A DNA stretch of 54,103 bases from JBJENW01 sp051880395 (GTDB lineage Bacteria > Bacillota > Clostridia > Lachnospirales > Lachnospiraceae), in assembly GCA_051880395.1 (NCBI GenBank), contig JBJENW010000220.1, positions 1 to 54,103 of the forward strand, read 5' to 3'. Positions 34,568 to 43,608 of this stretch are shown here, piece after piece. The position numbers and the translations under genes are program-made. Below the pieces are notes generated by a model. It ran no database searches and was not told the origin of the DNA. It saw only the letters and a list, made by a program, of their open reading frames with translations. Position 1 is the first letter of the stretch. Every line of letters begins with the position of its first letter.

Positions 34568-37231
34568 ATGGCAAAAAAATGGGTATATTTATTCACAGAA
34601 GGTAATGCAAACATGCGAGAGCTGCTTGGTGGCAAGGGGGCCAATTTAGCAGAGATGACCAACATCGGACTTCCGGTACCGCAGGGCTTTACGATCACAA
34701 CAGAAGCCTGCACACAGTACTATGAAGACGGTAGAGAGATCAATGAAGAAATTCAGGGACAGATCAATGAGTACATCGTAAAAATGGAAGAGATCACCGG
34801 AAAAAAATTCGGCGATAAAGAAAATCCATTGCTTGTATCGGTTCGTTCCGGAGCAAGAGCTTCTATGCCAGGTATGATGGATACGATCTTAAACTTAGGT
34901 TTAAACGAGGATGTCGTAGAAGTCATTGCAAAGAAATCCAACAATCCGCGTTGGGCATGGGATTGCTACAGACGTTTCATTCAGATGTATTCCGATGTTG
35001 TTATGGAAGTAGGGAAAAAATATTTTGAGCAGCTGATCGATGAAATGAAAGCGAAGAAGGGTGTAAAACAGGACATCGAGCTTGATGCAGAAGATTTAAA
35101 AGAGCTGGCAAACCAGTTTAAAGCAGAATATAAATCAAAAATCGGTGTTGATTTCCCAGATGATCCGAAAGAACAGCTGATGGGAGCAATCAAAGCAGTA
35201 TTCCGTTCCTGGGATAATCCGAGAGCAAATGTTTACAGAAGAGATAACGATATTCCATATTCGTGGGGAACAGCCGTAAACGTACAGTCGATGGCATTCG
35301 GAAATATGGGCGATGATTGTGGAACTGGTGTGGCATTTACCCGTGACCCGGCAACCGGTGCAAAAGGTCTGTTCGGTGAATTCTTAACGAATGCACAGGG
35401 CGAGGACGTGGTTGCAGGTGTTCGTACCCCAATGAAAATCACAGAAATGGCTGAAAAATTCCCGGAGGCATTTGCGCAGTTTAAAGATGTCTGCCAGAAA
35501 TTAGAGGCTCATTACAGAGACATGCAGGATATGGAATTCACCGTAGAACACGGAAAATTATATATGCTGCAGACAAGAAACGGTAAGAGAACCGCACAGG
35601 CTGCATTAAAAATCGCTTGCGATCTGGTAGATGAAGGTATGAGATCCGAGGAAGAGGCGGTGGCAATGATCGATCCGCGTAACTTAGATACCTTACTTCA
35701 TCCGCAGTTTGATGCAGCAGCATTAAAAGCTGCAAAACCAGCCGGAAAAGGACTTGGTGCATCACCAGGAGCTGCTTGCGGTAAAATCGTATTCTCTGCT
35801 GAGGATGCAGTTGCATGGAAAGAAAACGGAGAAAAAGTCGTTTTGGTTCGTTTAGAGACATCACCGGAGGACATCACCGGTATGAAAGCCTCTGAAGGTA
35901 TTTTAACTGTTCGTGGTGGTATGACTTCACATGCAGCCGTTGTTGCACGTGGAATGGGAACTTGTTGTGTATCCGGATGTGGGGATATCGCGATGGATGA
36001 AGAAAATAAGAAATTTACCTTGGCTGGAAAAGAATTCCACGAGGGCGATTATATCTCCATCGATGGTACAACCGGAAACATCTACGATGGTCAGATTCCG
36101 ACCGTAGATGCGACGATTGCAGGTGAGTTTGGACGTGTTATGGCATGGGCAGATAAATTCCGTACCATGAAAGTTCGTACAAATGCTGATACACCGCATG
36201 ATGCCAAGAAAGCGCGTGAGTTAGGAGCAGAAGGTATCGGACTTTGCCGTACCGAGCATATGTTCTTTGAAGGCGACAGAATCGATGCATTTCGTGAGAT
36301 GATCTGTTCGGATACCGTAGAAGAAAGAGAAGAAGCGTTAAAGAAGATTCTTCCACTGCAGCAGGGCGACTTCGAGCAGTTATATGAGGCAATGGAAGGC
36401 GATCCGGTTACCATCCGTTTCTTAGATCCGCCATTGCATGAATTCGTTCCGACCGAAGAAGAGGATATCAAGAAACTGGCAGATGCCAAGGGCAAGACCG
36501 TAGAAGAGATCAAAGCGATCATCGATTCCCTGCATGAGTTCAACCCGATGATGGGACACAGAGGATGCCGTCTGGCAGTGACCTATCCGGAAATCGCAAA
36601 AATGCAGACTTCTGCAGTCATCCGTGCTGCGATCAATGTAAATAAAGCGCATCCGTCCTGGAATATCGTCCCGGAGATCATGATTCCGTTAGTAGGCGAT
36701 ATCAAGGAATTAAAATATGTCAAGAAAACCGTTGTAGAGACTGCAGATGCGGAAATTGCAGCAGCAGGTGTTTCTATGAAATATGAAGTGGGAACCATGA
36801 TCGAGATTCCGAGAGCTGCACTGACTGCAGATGAAATCGCAAAAGAAGCGGAGTTCTTCTGCTTTGGTACAAACGACCTGACACAGATGACATACGGATT
36901 CTCTCGTGATGATGCAGGAAAATTCCTGAATTCCTACTATGATACAAAAATCTTCGAGAGCGATCCATTTGCAAGACTCGATCAGACCGGTGTCGGCCAG
37001 CTGATGGAGATGGCGATCGAAAAAGGAAAGAAGACACGCCAGTCTCTGCATTGTGGAATCTGTGGAGAGCACGGCGGCGATCCGACATCCGTAGAATTCT
37101 GCAATCAGATCGGTCTGGATTATGTATCCTGCTCTCCGTTCCGTGTACCGATCGCACGCTTGGCAGCAGCGCAGGCAGCCATTAAACAGAATAAAGTGAG
37201 AACCGATGTATTTAAAAAGAGTATAGCATAG
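34568..37231 (+). CDS. ppdK: Pyruvate, phosphate dikinase
   Basis: PpdK interconverts pyruvate, ATP and phosphate with PEP, AMP and PPi; in anaerobes it often serves PPi-linked glycolysis. The 887-aa protein has the ATP-grasp N-terminal domain (GGKGANLAEM, VSVRSGARASMPGMMDT), the phosphohistidine swivel domain (GGMTSHAAVVARGMG) and the PEP/pyruvate barrel with the catalytic Cys (HCGICGEHGGDP). GGAGGAG precedes the ATG. It is monocistronic with its own terminator. Confidence 0.96.
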   Translation: MAKKWVYLFTEGNANMRELLGGKGANLAEMTNIGLPVPQGFTITTEACTQYYEDGREINEEIQGQINEYIVKMEEITGKKFGDKENPLLVSVRSGARASMPGMMDTILNLGLNEDVVEVIAKKSNNPRWAWDCYRRFIQMYSDVVMEVGKKYFEQLIDEMKAKKGVKQDIELDAEDLKELANQFKAEYKSKIGVDFPDDPKEQLMGAIKAVFRSWDNPRANVYRRDNDIPYSWGTAVNVQSMAFGNMGDDCGTGVAFTRDPATGAKGLFGEFLTNAQGEDVVAGVRTPMKITEMAEKFPEAFAQFKDVCQKLEAHYRDMQDMEFTVEHGKLYMLQTRNGKRTAQAALKIACDLVDEGMRSEEEAVAMIDPRNLDTLLHPQFDAAALKAAKPAGKGLGASPGAACGKIVFSAEDAVAWKENGEKVVLVRLETSPEDITGMKASEGILTVRGGMTSHAAVVARGMGTCCVSGCGDIAMDEENKKFTLAGKEFHEGDYISIDGTTGNIYDGQIPTVDATIAGEFGRVMAWADKFRTMKVRTNADTPHDAKKARELGAEGIGLCRTEHMFFEGDRIDAFREMICSDTVEEREEALKKILPLQQGDFEQLYEAMEGDPVTIRFLDPPLHEFVPTEEEDIKKLADAKGKTVEEIKAIIDSLHEFNPMMGHRGCRLAVTYPEIAKMQTSAVIRAAINVNKAHPSWNIVPEIMIPLVGDIKELKYVKKTVVETADAEIAAAGVSMKYEVGTMIEIPRAALTADEIAKEAEFFCFGTNDLTQMTYGFSRDDAGKFLNSYYDTKIFESDPFARLDQTGVGQLMEMAIEKGKKTRQSLHCGICGEHGGDPTSVEFCNQIGLDYVSCSPFRVPIARLAAAQAAIKQNKVRTDVFKKSIA

Positions 37232-37254
37232 GGTTTTATAAATAAGAGAAAAAA

Positions 37255-37285
37255 GCAGTCCGTCAGGTTTGGCGGGCTGTTTTTT
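37255..37285 (+). terminator. Rho-independent terminator after ppdK
   Basis: GCAGTCCGTCA pairs with TGGCGGGCTG (37270-37279), allowing two G-U pairs, followed by T6. It also separates ppdK from the convergent pucR-like gene. Confidence 0.8.
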
Positions 37286-37356
37286 ATAAAACAATATTAT
37301 TTGATAGAGTATTCAAAAAATCTATATTAATAGTAAAACTGTGGTTGTAGTAATTA

Positions 37357-38529
37357 TCATAGCATATTTTGAAGCATAAAACCAAGTGTTAGTTGTAACC
37401 TTGTATCTAGACTGCTGAGGTTTACATTTAAAATTTCTGCTGCACGATTTAATTTATAATTTATAGTATTTCGATGGACAAACAGTTCGTCAGCGGTTCT
37501 TTTAACACTTCCGTCTTGTTTTAGATAAATCCAAAGTACATTTGAAAGGTCAGAATTGTTTTTTTTGTCATATTCTATCAATGGTGAAATTGTTTTTTCA
37601 TAATATTCTTCTAAGATATTTTTATCTTCAATATTCATTAACAATTTGTAAATACCCATGTTTGTATACGATAATAAATTGGGTGAATCTTTGCTGTTTT
37701 TCATAAAGTTTTGGATAGAAAGCGCTTGCTGGTAACTTTTATAAAGGCATCGTATGCTTTTTGTTGATTTTCCGATACTGATGAAAAATTTTTCATCTTT
37801 TTGTAAATGATTTGATAAGTAATTGGCAATTTCGTTAGTAAAGTCATTCATTAGTTTTTCGGAATAATTACTGGTGACAGCAATTATTAAATTTTCATTG
37901 TCGAAAGAAGCAAATTTTTCGTATTTACAATGTTGTAAATGATTTTCAAGATTCGTATTGATTTTGTTCAAGTAGTTTGGTAAAAGTGTATTTTCAGAAA
38001 AATTTGTGATACGGATGATACATGCATAATAGCTCCAGTTTATGTGAAAACCATGTTGTGAAAGAGGGACGATAAAAAGCTCTTCTTGTTTAGGGAAAAA
38101 AATGGCATTCTTAAATGCAGCAGCAATCTCAAAGGATGCTTGTTCAGATTTAGTGATGATAGAGGAAAAAATCCTCATAATTTCAGCAATGTGTATTTTC
38201 CAAGGAACGGAAAAAATAGGAAAGTCATTTGCATCACCGAAATCAATGACTTCCTGTGGAATATGTTCTAAAAACGGTCCGGTGTTTAAAACAATACCCG
38301 AGGCTTTGTTTTCCCAAATCTTTTTTACTAAATCTAAAATAGAAAGGCTATTATTTAATCCGATACCAGTTGTAAAAGCAATTTCACCACCATTTAAAAA
38401 ATTTGAAGCTTCTGCTGTTTCTATCATATGCACCCAGCTAACGATGTTGGTGAGACCTTTTTTACCTGCAATTAAAGTAATATCCATATTTGAGACTTTT
38501 TTCATTAATTGTTCCAATTGCACCGCCAT
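37357..38529 (-). CDS. PucR family transcriptional regulator
   Basis: This 390-aa protein has an N-terminal PucR ligand-sensing domain (LIAGKKGLTNIVSWVHMIE...NGGEIAFTTG), a GGDEF-like middle region and a C-terminal helix-turn-helix of the PucR/CdaR type (TADELFVHRNTINYKL). PucR activates purine catabolism in Bacillus, but the family governs many nitrogen-compound pathways. It is divergent from the aminotransferase and the long catabolic operon, so it is the obvious local regulator. ATG 38529 lies 10 nt after AAAGGAG; an in-frame TTG at 38538 abuts that site and is less likely. AT-rich codon use differs from the housekeeping genes. Confidence 0.88.
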   Translation of the reverse strand: MAVQLEQLMKKVSNMDITLIAGKKGLTNIVSWVHMIETAEASNFLNGGEIAFTTGIGLNNSLSILDLVKKIWENKASGIVLNTGPFLEHIPQEVIDFGDANDFPIFSVPWKIHIAEIMRIFSSIITKSEQASFEIAAAFKNAIFFPKQEELFIVPLSQHGFHINWSYYACIIRITNFSENTLLPNYLNKINTNLENHLQHCKYEKFASFDNENLIIAVTSNYSEKLMNDFTNEIANYLSNHLQKDEKFFISIGKSTKSIRCLYKSYQQALSIQNFMKNSKDSPNLLSYTNMGIYKLLMNIEDKNILEEYYEKTISPLIEYDKKNNSDLSNVLWIYLKQDGSVKRTADELFVHRNTINYKLNRAAEILNVNLSSLDTRLQLTLGFMLQNML

Positions 38530-38554
38530 TGAAATCAACTCCTTTCAAAATAAA

Positions 38555-38588
38555 AAAGACAAGAAATCACAGGGACTTCTTTGTCTTT
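38555..38588 (-). terminator. Terminator-like hairpin in the pucR leader
   Basis: On the minus strand AAAGACAAAGAA pairs with TTCTTGTCTTT (one bulge), followed by TTTTTTATTTT. The Shine-Dalgarno of the pucR-like gene begins about 10 nt later. No other minus-strand gene lies upstream, so it would stop pucR transcripts early unless overcome. Confidence 0.5.
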
Positions 38589-38633
38589 ATATGAAGCATA
38601 ATACATCTCCTTGAAAAAAAAATCAAGATAAAA

Positions 38634-38649
38634 TTGTGCTGTAGCACAA
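38634..38649. promoter_or_regulatory. Inverted repeat, candidate PucR-type operator
   Basis: TTGTGC-TGTA-GCACAA is a perfect 6+6 inverted repeat in the divergent control region. A related half (GGGCTACAAT) lies at 38658-38667. It sits 22 nt before the -35 of the aminotransferase promoter, a typical activator position. Confidence 0.45.
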
Positions 38650-38670
38650 ATAACTTTGGGCTACAATTTA

Positions 38671-38698
38671 TTGTTTTCTTGTTAAAAATCAATATAAT
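38671..38698 (+). promoter_or_regulatory. Predicted promoter of the catabolic operon
   Basis: TTGTTT (38671-38676), a 16-nt spacer and consensus TATAAT (38693-38698), 54 nt before the aminotransferase start. Confidence 0.55.
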
Positions 38699-38751
38699 AA
38701 GAATCATCAAAGCGATGCAAAAAGCATAAAGCAGAAAAGAGGTAATCAGTT

Positions 38752-40077
38752 ATGACAGGAGAAGAAGTAAAAGAGAAACAAAAAAAATATGTGTTACAGT
38801 CCTGGAGCAAACAGGGCAGTATCAACCCGATTCCGGTAGAAAAAGCGGAGGGAATCTATTTTTATGATTACGACGGAAAACGCTATACCGATATGTCCTC
38901 CCAGCTTGTGAATCTGAATGTGGGATTCGGAAATAAAGATATTGCAGATGCGATCAAAGAGCAGGTCGACAAGTTTTGTTTTGTAGGACCATCTTATGCA
39001 GCAGCTCCTCGTTCAGAACTGGCTGAAATGATCATAAATTTGCTTCCAGATACATTTGGAAAAGTATTTTTTACGAATGCAGGAGCGGATGCAAACGAAA
39101 ACGCGATAAAGATCGCAAGAATGTATACCGGAAGAAAGAAAATATTCAGCCGTTACAGAAGTTATCATGGATCTTCTTTCGGCGCCGGAAATATCACAGG
39201 TGAGCCGAGAAGATATCCGTTGGAGCCTGGAATTCCTGGATTTGTAAAATTCTTTGATCCATATATTTACAGAGAACCGATCAACTTTGCATCCGAAGAA
39301 GAAGCAACAAACTTTTATCTGACAAAATTGCGGGAGCAGATCTTATACGAAGGACCGGATAATGTGGCAGCGATCGTAATGGAAACAATTACAGGATCAA
39401 ACGGAATCATTATCCCGCCGAAAGGCTATCTGCCTGGTGTGAGAAAGATCTGTGACGAATTCGGAATTGTTATGATCTGCGATGAAGTTATGGCAGGATG
39501 GGGCAGAACCGGTAAGATGTTTGCGTTTGAAAATTTTGATGTTGTTCCGGATATTGTTACATTTGCGAAAGGTGTTACCTGTGGATATGTGCAATTAGGC
39601 GGGGTAGCCGTAAGCAGTAAGATCGCATCTTATTTTGATGATAACTTATTATCTTGTGGATTGACTTATAGTGGACACCCACTTGCATGTGCAGCAGGTG
39701 TTGCCTGTGTAAATTATTACAGCAAAGCAAACATTTTAGATAATGTACAAAAGGTAGGAGCAGTATTAGCAGATCGTCTGGATAAAATGCAAGAGACATA
39801 TGCCTGTGTAGGAGATGCCAGACATATCGGGTTATTCGCTTGTGTAGAATTAGTGAAAGATAAAGCGACGAAAGAGCCGATGGTTCCATATGGAAATGAC
39901 CCGGATGGTATCATGGGAAAAATTATAGGAAAACTCAAAGAGAGAGGGTTTATGACATATTCCCACGAAAATATGGTCTTTATTTGTCCGCCGCTCATCA
40001 TTACAGAAGAGCAGTTGAATGAAGAACTCGACAAATTAGAAGAAGTATTAGGAATTGTAGATAAAGAATTTCTTTAA
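38752..40077 (+). CDS. Class III aminotransferase (omega-amine / taurine-type clade)
   Basis: This 441-aa PLP enzyme starts LQSWSKQGSINPIPVEKAEG and contains TNAGADANENAIKIAR, RYRSYHG, ETITGSNGIIIPPKGYL, CDEVMAGWGRTG and the PLP Lys in TFAKGVTCGY near residue 271. These phrases recall Firmicutes omega-amino acid and taurine:2-oxoglutarate aminotransferases, which turn a primary amine into an aldehyde. The downstream iron alcohol dehydrogenase (35 nt away) would reduce that aldehyde. Substrate is uncertain: taurine-like, beta- or gamma-amino acid, or a diamine are all possible. Confidence 0.85.
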   Translation: MTGEEVKEKQKKYVLQSWSKQGSINPIPVEKAEGIYFYDYDGKRYTDMSSQLVNLNVGFGNKDIADAIKEQVDKFCFVGPSYAAAPRSELAEMIINLLPDTFGKVFFTNAGADANENAIKIARMYTGRKKIFSRYRSYHGSSFGAGNITGEPRRYPLEPGIPGFVKFFDPYIYREPINFASEEEATNFYLTKLREQILYEGPDNVAAIVMETITGSNGIIIPPKGYLPGVRKICDEFGIVMICDEVMAGWGRTGKMFAFENFDVVPDIVTFAKGVTCGYVQLGGVAVSSKIASYFDDNLLSCGLTYSGHPLACAAGVACVNYYSKANILDNVQKVGAVLADRLDKMQETYACVGDARHIGLFACVELVKDKATKEPMVPYGNDPDGIMGKIIGKLKERGFMTYSHENMVFICPPLIITEEQLNEELDKLEEVLGIVDKEFL

Positions 40078-40112
40078 TATAGAAACTGGCTCATGGAAAG
40101 CGAGGGATGTAA

Positions 40113-41270
40113 ATGGCACAGTTTACCATGCCAAATAAAGTGTTTACCGGAAAGAGTGCGTTAACGGAAGCTATGCCATCGATTGTAAAATGCGGAAAAA
40201 AAGCGTTGATCGTGACGGGAAAACATGTAGGAAAATCTCCGATGTATGAAAAACTGACAGCAATGCTTACAGAAAATGGAATCGCATTTGTAAAATTTGA
40301 TGGGATCACTGGAGAACCGACCGATCTGATGATCGAAGAAGGTGTGAAATATTACACGAAAGAAGCGTGTGATTTTATTATAGGAATCGGAGGAGGCAGT
40401 CCGTTAGATTCAGCGAAAGCGATTGCTGTAATGGCGGTGAATCAGGGAAATATTTCGGATTATATGGGAAAGGAAATAACGGGCGAGATACCTCCTGTGG
40501 CAGCAATTCCGACAACAGCAGGGACCGGTTCGGAGGCAACAAAATTTACGATCATTACGGACCATGAAAAGGATATCAAGATGTTGTTAAAAGGAGATTG
40601 TCTTGTGCCTCAAATTGCAATTGTTGATCCCGATTTTTCCATGGATATGCCAAAGTCGGTGACGGCGGCGACAGGGTTGGATGCATTTACCCACGCAGTA
40701 GAGGCATATACGTCAAAAAAAGCATTTTCCATGACGGATGTTTTGGCAGTATCGGCAGTGAAACGGATCGTGAAGTACCTGCCGATCGCCTATAAAAACG
40801 GATTTGATGCGAAAGCAAGAGAGGAAATGTCTCTGGCAGCGTTAGAAGCGGGAATCTGCATCAATAACTCCAGTGTTACGATCGTACATGGAATGAGTCG
40901 TCCGATCGGTGCTTTGTTTCATGTGCCGCATGGACTTTCCAATGCTATGCTGTTAAAAGAATGTATGGAATTTGCCTTAGATGGAGCGTATGGCAGATTT
41001 GCAGATTTGGCACGGGCAATCGGTGTGGCAGACGCTGAGACGGATGACAGGGTGGCAGCAAATCGTTTCTTGGATACGATCGATGAGCTGTGTCAGGTGT
41101 GTGAAGTGCCAACGCTTTTGGCATATGGAATCGATGAAGAGGTATTTATGGATTCGGTAGATAAGATGGCAGAGGATGCAATTGCTTCTGGAAGTCCTGG
41201 GAATACAAGAAAGACGGTGACAAAGGAGGATTGCATCGCAATATACAGAAAAGTATATAACCAAAAGTGA
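40113..41270 (+). CDS. Iron-containing alcohol dehydrogenase, first of three
   Basis: This 385-aa group III dehydrogenase reduces an aldehyde with NAD(P)H or the reverse. The nucleotide motif is GIGGGSPLDSAKAIA. The metal ligands are visible as Asp and His in GLDAFTHAVEAY, His in IVHGMSRPIG and His in FHVPHG. It forms a two-gene unit with the aminotransferase, so its aldehyde is probably the transamination product. A strong terminator follows at once. Confidence 0.9.
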   Translation: MAQFTMPNKVFTGKSALTEAMPSIVKCGKKALIVTGKHVGKSPMYEKLTAMLTENGIAFVKFDGITGEPTDLMIEEGVKYYTKEACDFIIGIGGGSPLDSAKAIAVMAVNQGNISDYMGKEITGEIPPVAAIPTTAGTGSEATKFTIITDHEKDIKMLLKGDCLVPQIAIVDPDFSMDMPKSVTAATGLDAFTHAVEAYTSKKAFSMTDVLAVSAVKRIVKYLPIAYKNGFDAKAREEMSLAALEAGICINNSSVTIVHGMSRPIGALFHVPHGLSNAMLLKECMEFALDGAYGRFADLARAIGVADAETDDRVAANRFLDTIDELCQVCEVPTLLAYGIDEEVFMDSVDKMAEDAIASGSPGNTRKTVTKEDCIAIYRKVYNQK

Positions 41271-41279
41271 AAAACAGAT

Positions 41280-41326
41280 AAAAGCGGACAAAGATGTCTT
41301 AAAAGATATGCTTTGTCCGCTTTTTT
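41280..41326 (+). terminator. Strong intra-cluster terminator before the flavoenzyme genes
   Basis: AAAAGCGGACAAAG (41280-41293) and CTTTGTCCGCTTTT (41311-41324) form a perfect 14-bp stem, extended inward by ATGTCTT/AAGATAT, followed by T6. The Shine-Dalgarno AAGGAGG (41327-41333) of the next gene begins right behind the T run, leaving no room for a promoter. The downstream genes must be reached by readthrough or from a promoter hidden upstream. Confidence 0.85.
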
Positions 41327-41340
41327 AAGGAGGTCATAAA

Positions 41341-41661
41341 ATGGAGACGAGAGTAAAAGAACATCCGATTCTTGGAACCTATGAGAAAGGGGAAAAGGTC
41401 ACATTTTATTATAATGGAAAAGAAATGGAAGGCTATGCTGGAGAAACGGTTGCAGCAGCACTTATGGCGGCCGGTGTGAAAGTACATCGCCATACTGCAA
41501 AATTACACCAGCCTCGTGGTATTTTTTGTGCAATTGGTAGATGTACAGATTGCGTCATGATTGTAGATGGTGAGCCAAATGTTCGAACTTGTATCACACC
41601 GTTGAAAGCAGGTATGCAGGTGGAAACACAGGAAGGTTTAGGAGAAGGGAGGAATTATTAG
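41341..41661 (+). CDS. (2Fe-2S)-binding subunit (HcnA-like) of a flavin amine dehydrogenase
   Basis: This 106-aa protein of the Fer2_4 family has a plant-type [2Fe-2S] site, CAIGRCTDC and a fourth Cys 12 residues later (VRTC). Such subunits occur in hydrogen cyanide synthase, opine oxidases, sarcosine oxidases and dye-linked proline dehydrogenases, where they relay electrons. Its stop codon overlaps the GTG start of the FAD subunit by one base (TAGTG), so the two are translationally coupled. Confidence 0.87.
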   Translation: METRVKEHPILGTYEKGEKVTFYYNGKEMEGYAGETVAAALMAAGVKVHRHTAKLHQPRGIFCAIGRCTDCVMIVDGEPNVRTCITPLKAGMQVETQEGLGEGRNY

Positions 41662-43226
41662 TGAAAAGTTATGATTTAATTATAATCGGAGCTGGTCCTG
41701 CCGGTTTAAGTGCAGCAATTGAGGGCGGAAAAAAAGGAATGAAAACGGTTGTTTTTGATGAAAATGCAAGACCGGGCGGCCAGTTATTTAAACAAATTCA
41801 TAAATTCTTTGGATCCAAAGAACATCAGGCAAAAGTAAGAGGAATTAATATAGGAAAGAAATTATTGGAAGAAGCAGAAGAAGCAGGTGTGGAAGTTCGA
41901 TTGAATTCTCCAGTAAGTGGTATCTTTCGAAATAATGCGGTAAGTGTGTTTACACAAGGGAAAATGGATACCTTTTATGCCAATAATATCGTAGTGGCAA
42001 CCGGAGCATCTGAACGGACACTTCCGTTTGATGGGTGGACACTTCCGGGGGTAATCGGAGCAGGAGCAGCCCAGACAATGATCAATCTTTATGGTGTGAA
42101 ACCGGGACAAAAGATTCTGATGGTAGGTTCCGGGAATGTAGGCTTGGTTGTAAGCTATCAGCTGATGCAGGCAGGATGTCAGGTAGAGGCGGTTATTGAT
42201 GCAGCACCGAAAGTAAGCGGATATGGTGTGCATGCTGCCAAAATTGCCCGTATGGGAGTTCCATTCTATCTTTCACATACAATTGAAAAAGCATTTGGAA
42301 CTGATCATGTAGAAGGAGTAGATATTGTAGAAGTTGACTCAAAATGGAATAAAATAGAGGGCACGAAAAAGCATTTTGATGTGGATGTCATCTGTGTGGC
42401 AGTCGGCTTAAATCCGATGAGTCAGTTGGTTCGCATGGCAGGAGCAGAGATGAAAGATGCCGGCGGTCTTGTACCGGTTGTAAATGAGTATGGAGAAACA
42501 AGTATTCCTGGAATTTTTGCTGCAGGAGATGTTTCTGGAATTGAAGAGGCAAGCTCAGCAATGATCGGAGGACATATTGCCGGAATTGCAGCGGCATATC
42601 GTGCCGGTTTTGTGGAAGAAGACGAATTTAAGAGTACGGTCGAAAAGTATAAAAATTCACTTTCCCAACTTCGTCAAGGTATGTTTGCTGTTTCAAATCG
42701 AGGAAAGGACGTTAAGGAGACAGAAGAAGGATGTCCAGTATCACAGCATTTATTGAAAACTGGATATTTGGAGGAAGAAGAATTAGAGAAATATCCAGGA
42801 GTTGTGAAAAAAGCAGGTGTGCATCCGGTTATTGAATGTACGCAAAATATCCCTTGCAATCCTTGTCAGGATGCCTGCAAGTTTGGATGTATCGCGATTG
42901 GAAAACAGATTACATCTTTACCGGTTGTGGTAGAGGATGCGGTTTGTAAAAACTGCGGTATGTGTGTGGCATCCTGTTCCGGACAGGCAATCTTTTTGGT
43001 AGATGAGGAATATGATGAAGCATATGCAACGGTTACTATGCCATATGAATTACTTCCGTATCCGGAAGAAGGATGTATGGGAAAAGGATTAAATCGTTCC
43101 GGAGAAGCAGTATGCAATGCAACGGTTATTTCAGTAAAAACATCACCGGCCTTTGATAAAACAGCATTATTGACAGTAAAGATTCCAAAAGAAAAGGTAA
43201 ATGAAGTAAGATTCTTTAGAAATTAA
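41661..43226 (+). CDS. FAD/NAD(P)-binding subunit with a C-terminal 2[4Fe-4S] ferredoxin domain
   Basis: This 521-aa protein resembles the alpha subunit (HcnB/OoxA type). It has GAGPAGLSAAIEGG near the N-terminus, a second dinucleotide fold GSGNVGLVVSYQ and the FAD motif GIFAAGDVSG. The C-terminal part carries two Cys clusters, CNPCQDACKFGC and CKNCGMCVASC, a clostridial ferredoxin pattern. Aerobic relatives have a single [2Fe-2S] BFD domain here; in this operon BFD is a separate protein. GTG 41661 follows GGGAGG. I infer anaerobic electron transfer to ferredoxin or NAD(P). Confidence 0.87.
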   Translation: MKSYDLIIIGAGPAGLSAAIEGGKKGMKTVVFDENARPGGQLFKQIHKFFGSKEHQAKVRGINIGKKLLEEAEEAGVEVRLNSPVSGIFRNNAVSVFTQGKMDTFYANNIVVATGASERTLPFDGWTLPGVIGAGAAQTMINLYGVKPGQKILMVGSGNVGLVVSYQLMQAGCQVEAVIDAAPKVSGYGVHAAKIARMGVPFYLSHTIEKAFGTDHVEGVDIVEVDSKWNKIEGTKKHFDVDVICVAVGLNPMSQLVRMAGAEMKDAGGLVPVVNEYGETSIPGIFAAGDVSGIEEASSAMIGGHIAGIAAAYRAGFVEEDEFKSTVEKYKNSLSQLRQGMFAVSNRGKDVKETEEGCPVSQHLLKTGYLEEEELEKYPGVVKKAGVHPVIECTQNIPCNPCQDACKFGCIAIGKQITSLPVVVEDAVCKNCGMCVASCSGQAIFLVDEEYDEAYATVTMPYELLPYPEEGCMGKGLNRSGEAVCNATVISVKTSPAFDKTALLTVKIPKEKVNEVRFFRN

Positions 43227-43272
43227 CATAGAAAGCAGAATTGTGTGTTGTGCACAGTGATAGGAGGATCGT

Positions 43273-43596
43273 ATGGCTTTATATATGAAAAGAGAAGGAG
43301 TCATGCCTGAATTCGTGCCGATGCCGGATGATGACATGATCATATGCAGATGCGAAGAAATTACAAAAGGAGAAATTCGAAAAGCAATTCATGATGGTAT
43401 GTATACAATGAATGAGATTAAGCGCTTTTTACGTCCGGGAATGGGGTTGTGTCAGGGACAGACTTGCAGTGTACATGTAAAGAAAATTTTAGCGACAGAG
43501 TTAGGAATTCCTGTAAGTGAAATTGAAGAATGTACTGCTAGAGCACCGATGCGTCCGATTACATTAGAAGATGCAAGCAGAGAAAATGAAGATTAG
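43273..43596 (+). CDS. BFD-like [2Fe-2S] subunit
   Basis: This 107-aa protein has the BFD-like cluster ligands CRCEE near residue 25 and GMGLCQGQTC near residue 60, with IKRFLRPG between. In HcnB-type proteins this domain is fused to the FAD subunit; in archaeal dye-linked proline dehydrogenases it is separate, as here. It lies between the two flavin subunits, 46 nt after one and 12 nt before the other. Confidence 0.85.
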   Translation: MALYMKREGVMPEFVPMPDDDMIICRCEEITKGEIRKAIHDGMYTMNEIKRFLRPGMGLCQGQTCSVHVKKILATELGIPVSEIEECTARAPMRPITLEDASRENED

Positions 43597-43608
43597 GAGG
43601 TGGAATGT

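Noticed and set aside
38752..41270. Firm assignment as a taurine to isethionate pathway
   Set aside because: The aminotransferase resembles the taurine clade and an alcohol dehydrogenase follows, but no isethionate sulfite-lyase, taurine transporter or sulfite gene is present, so the substrate is left open.
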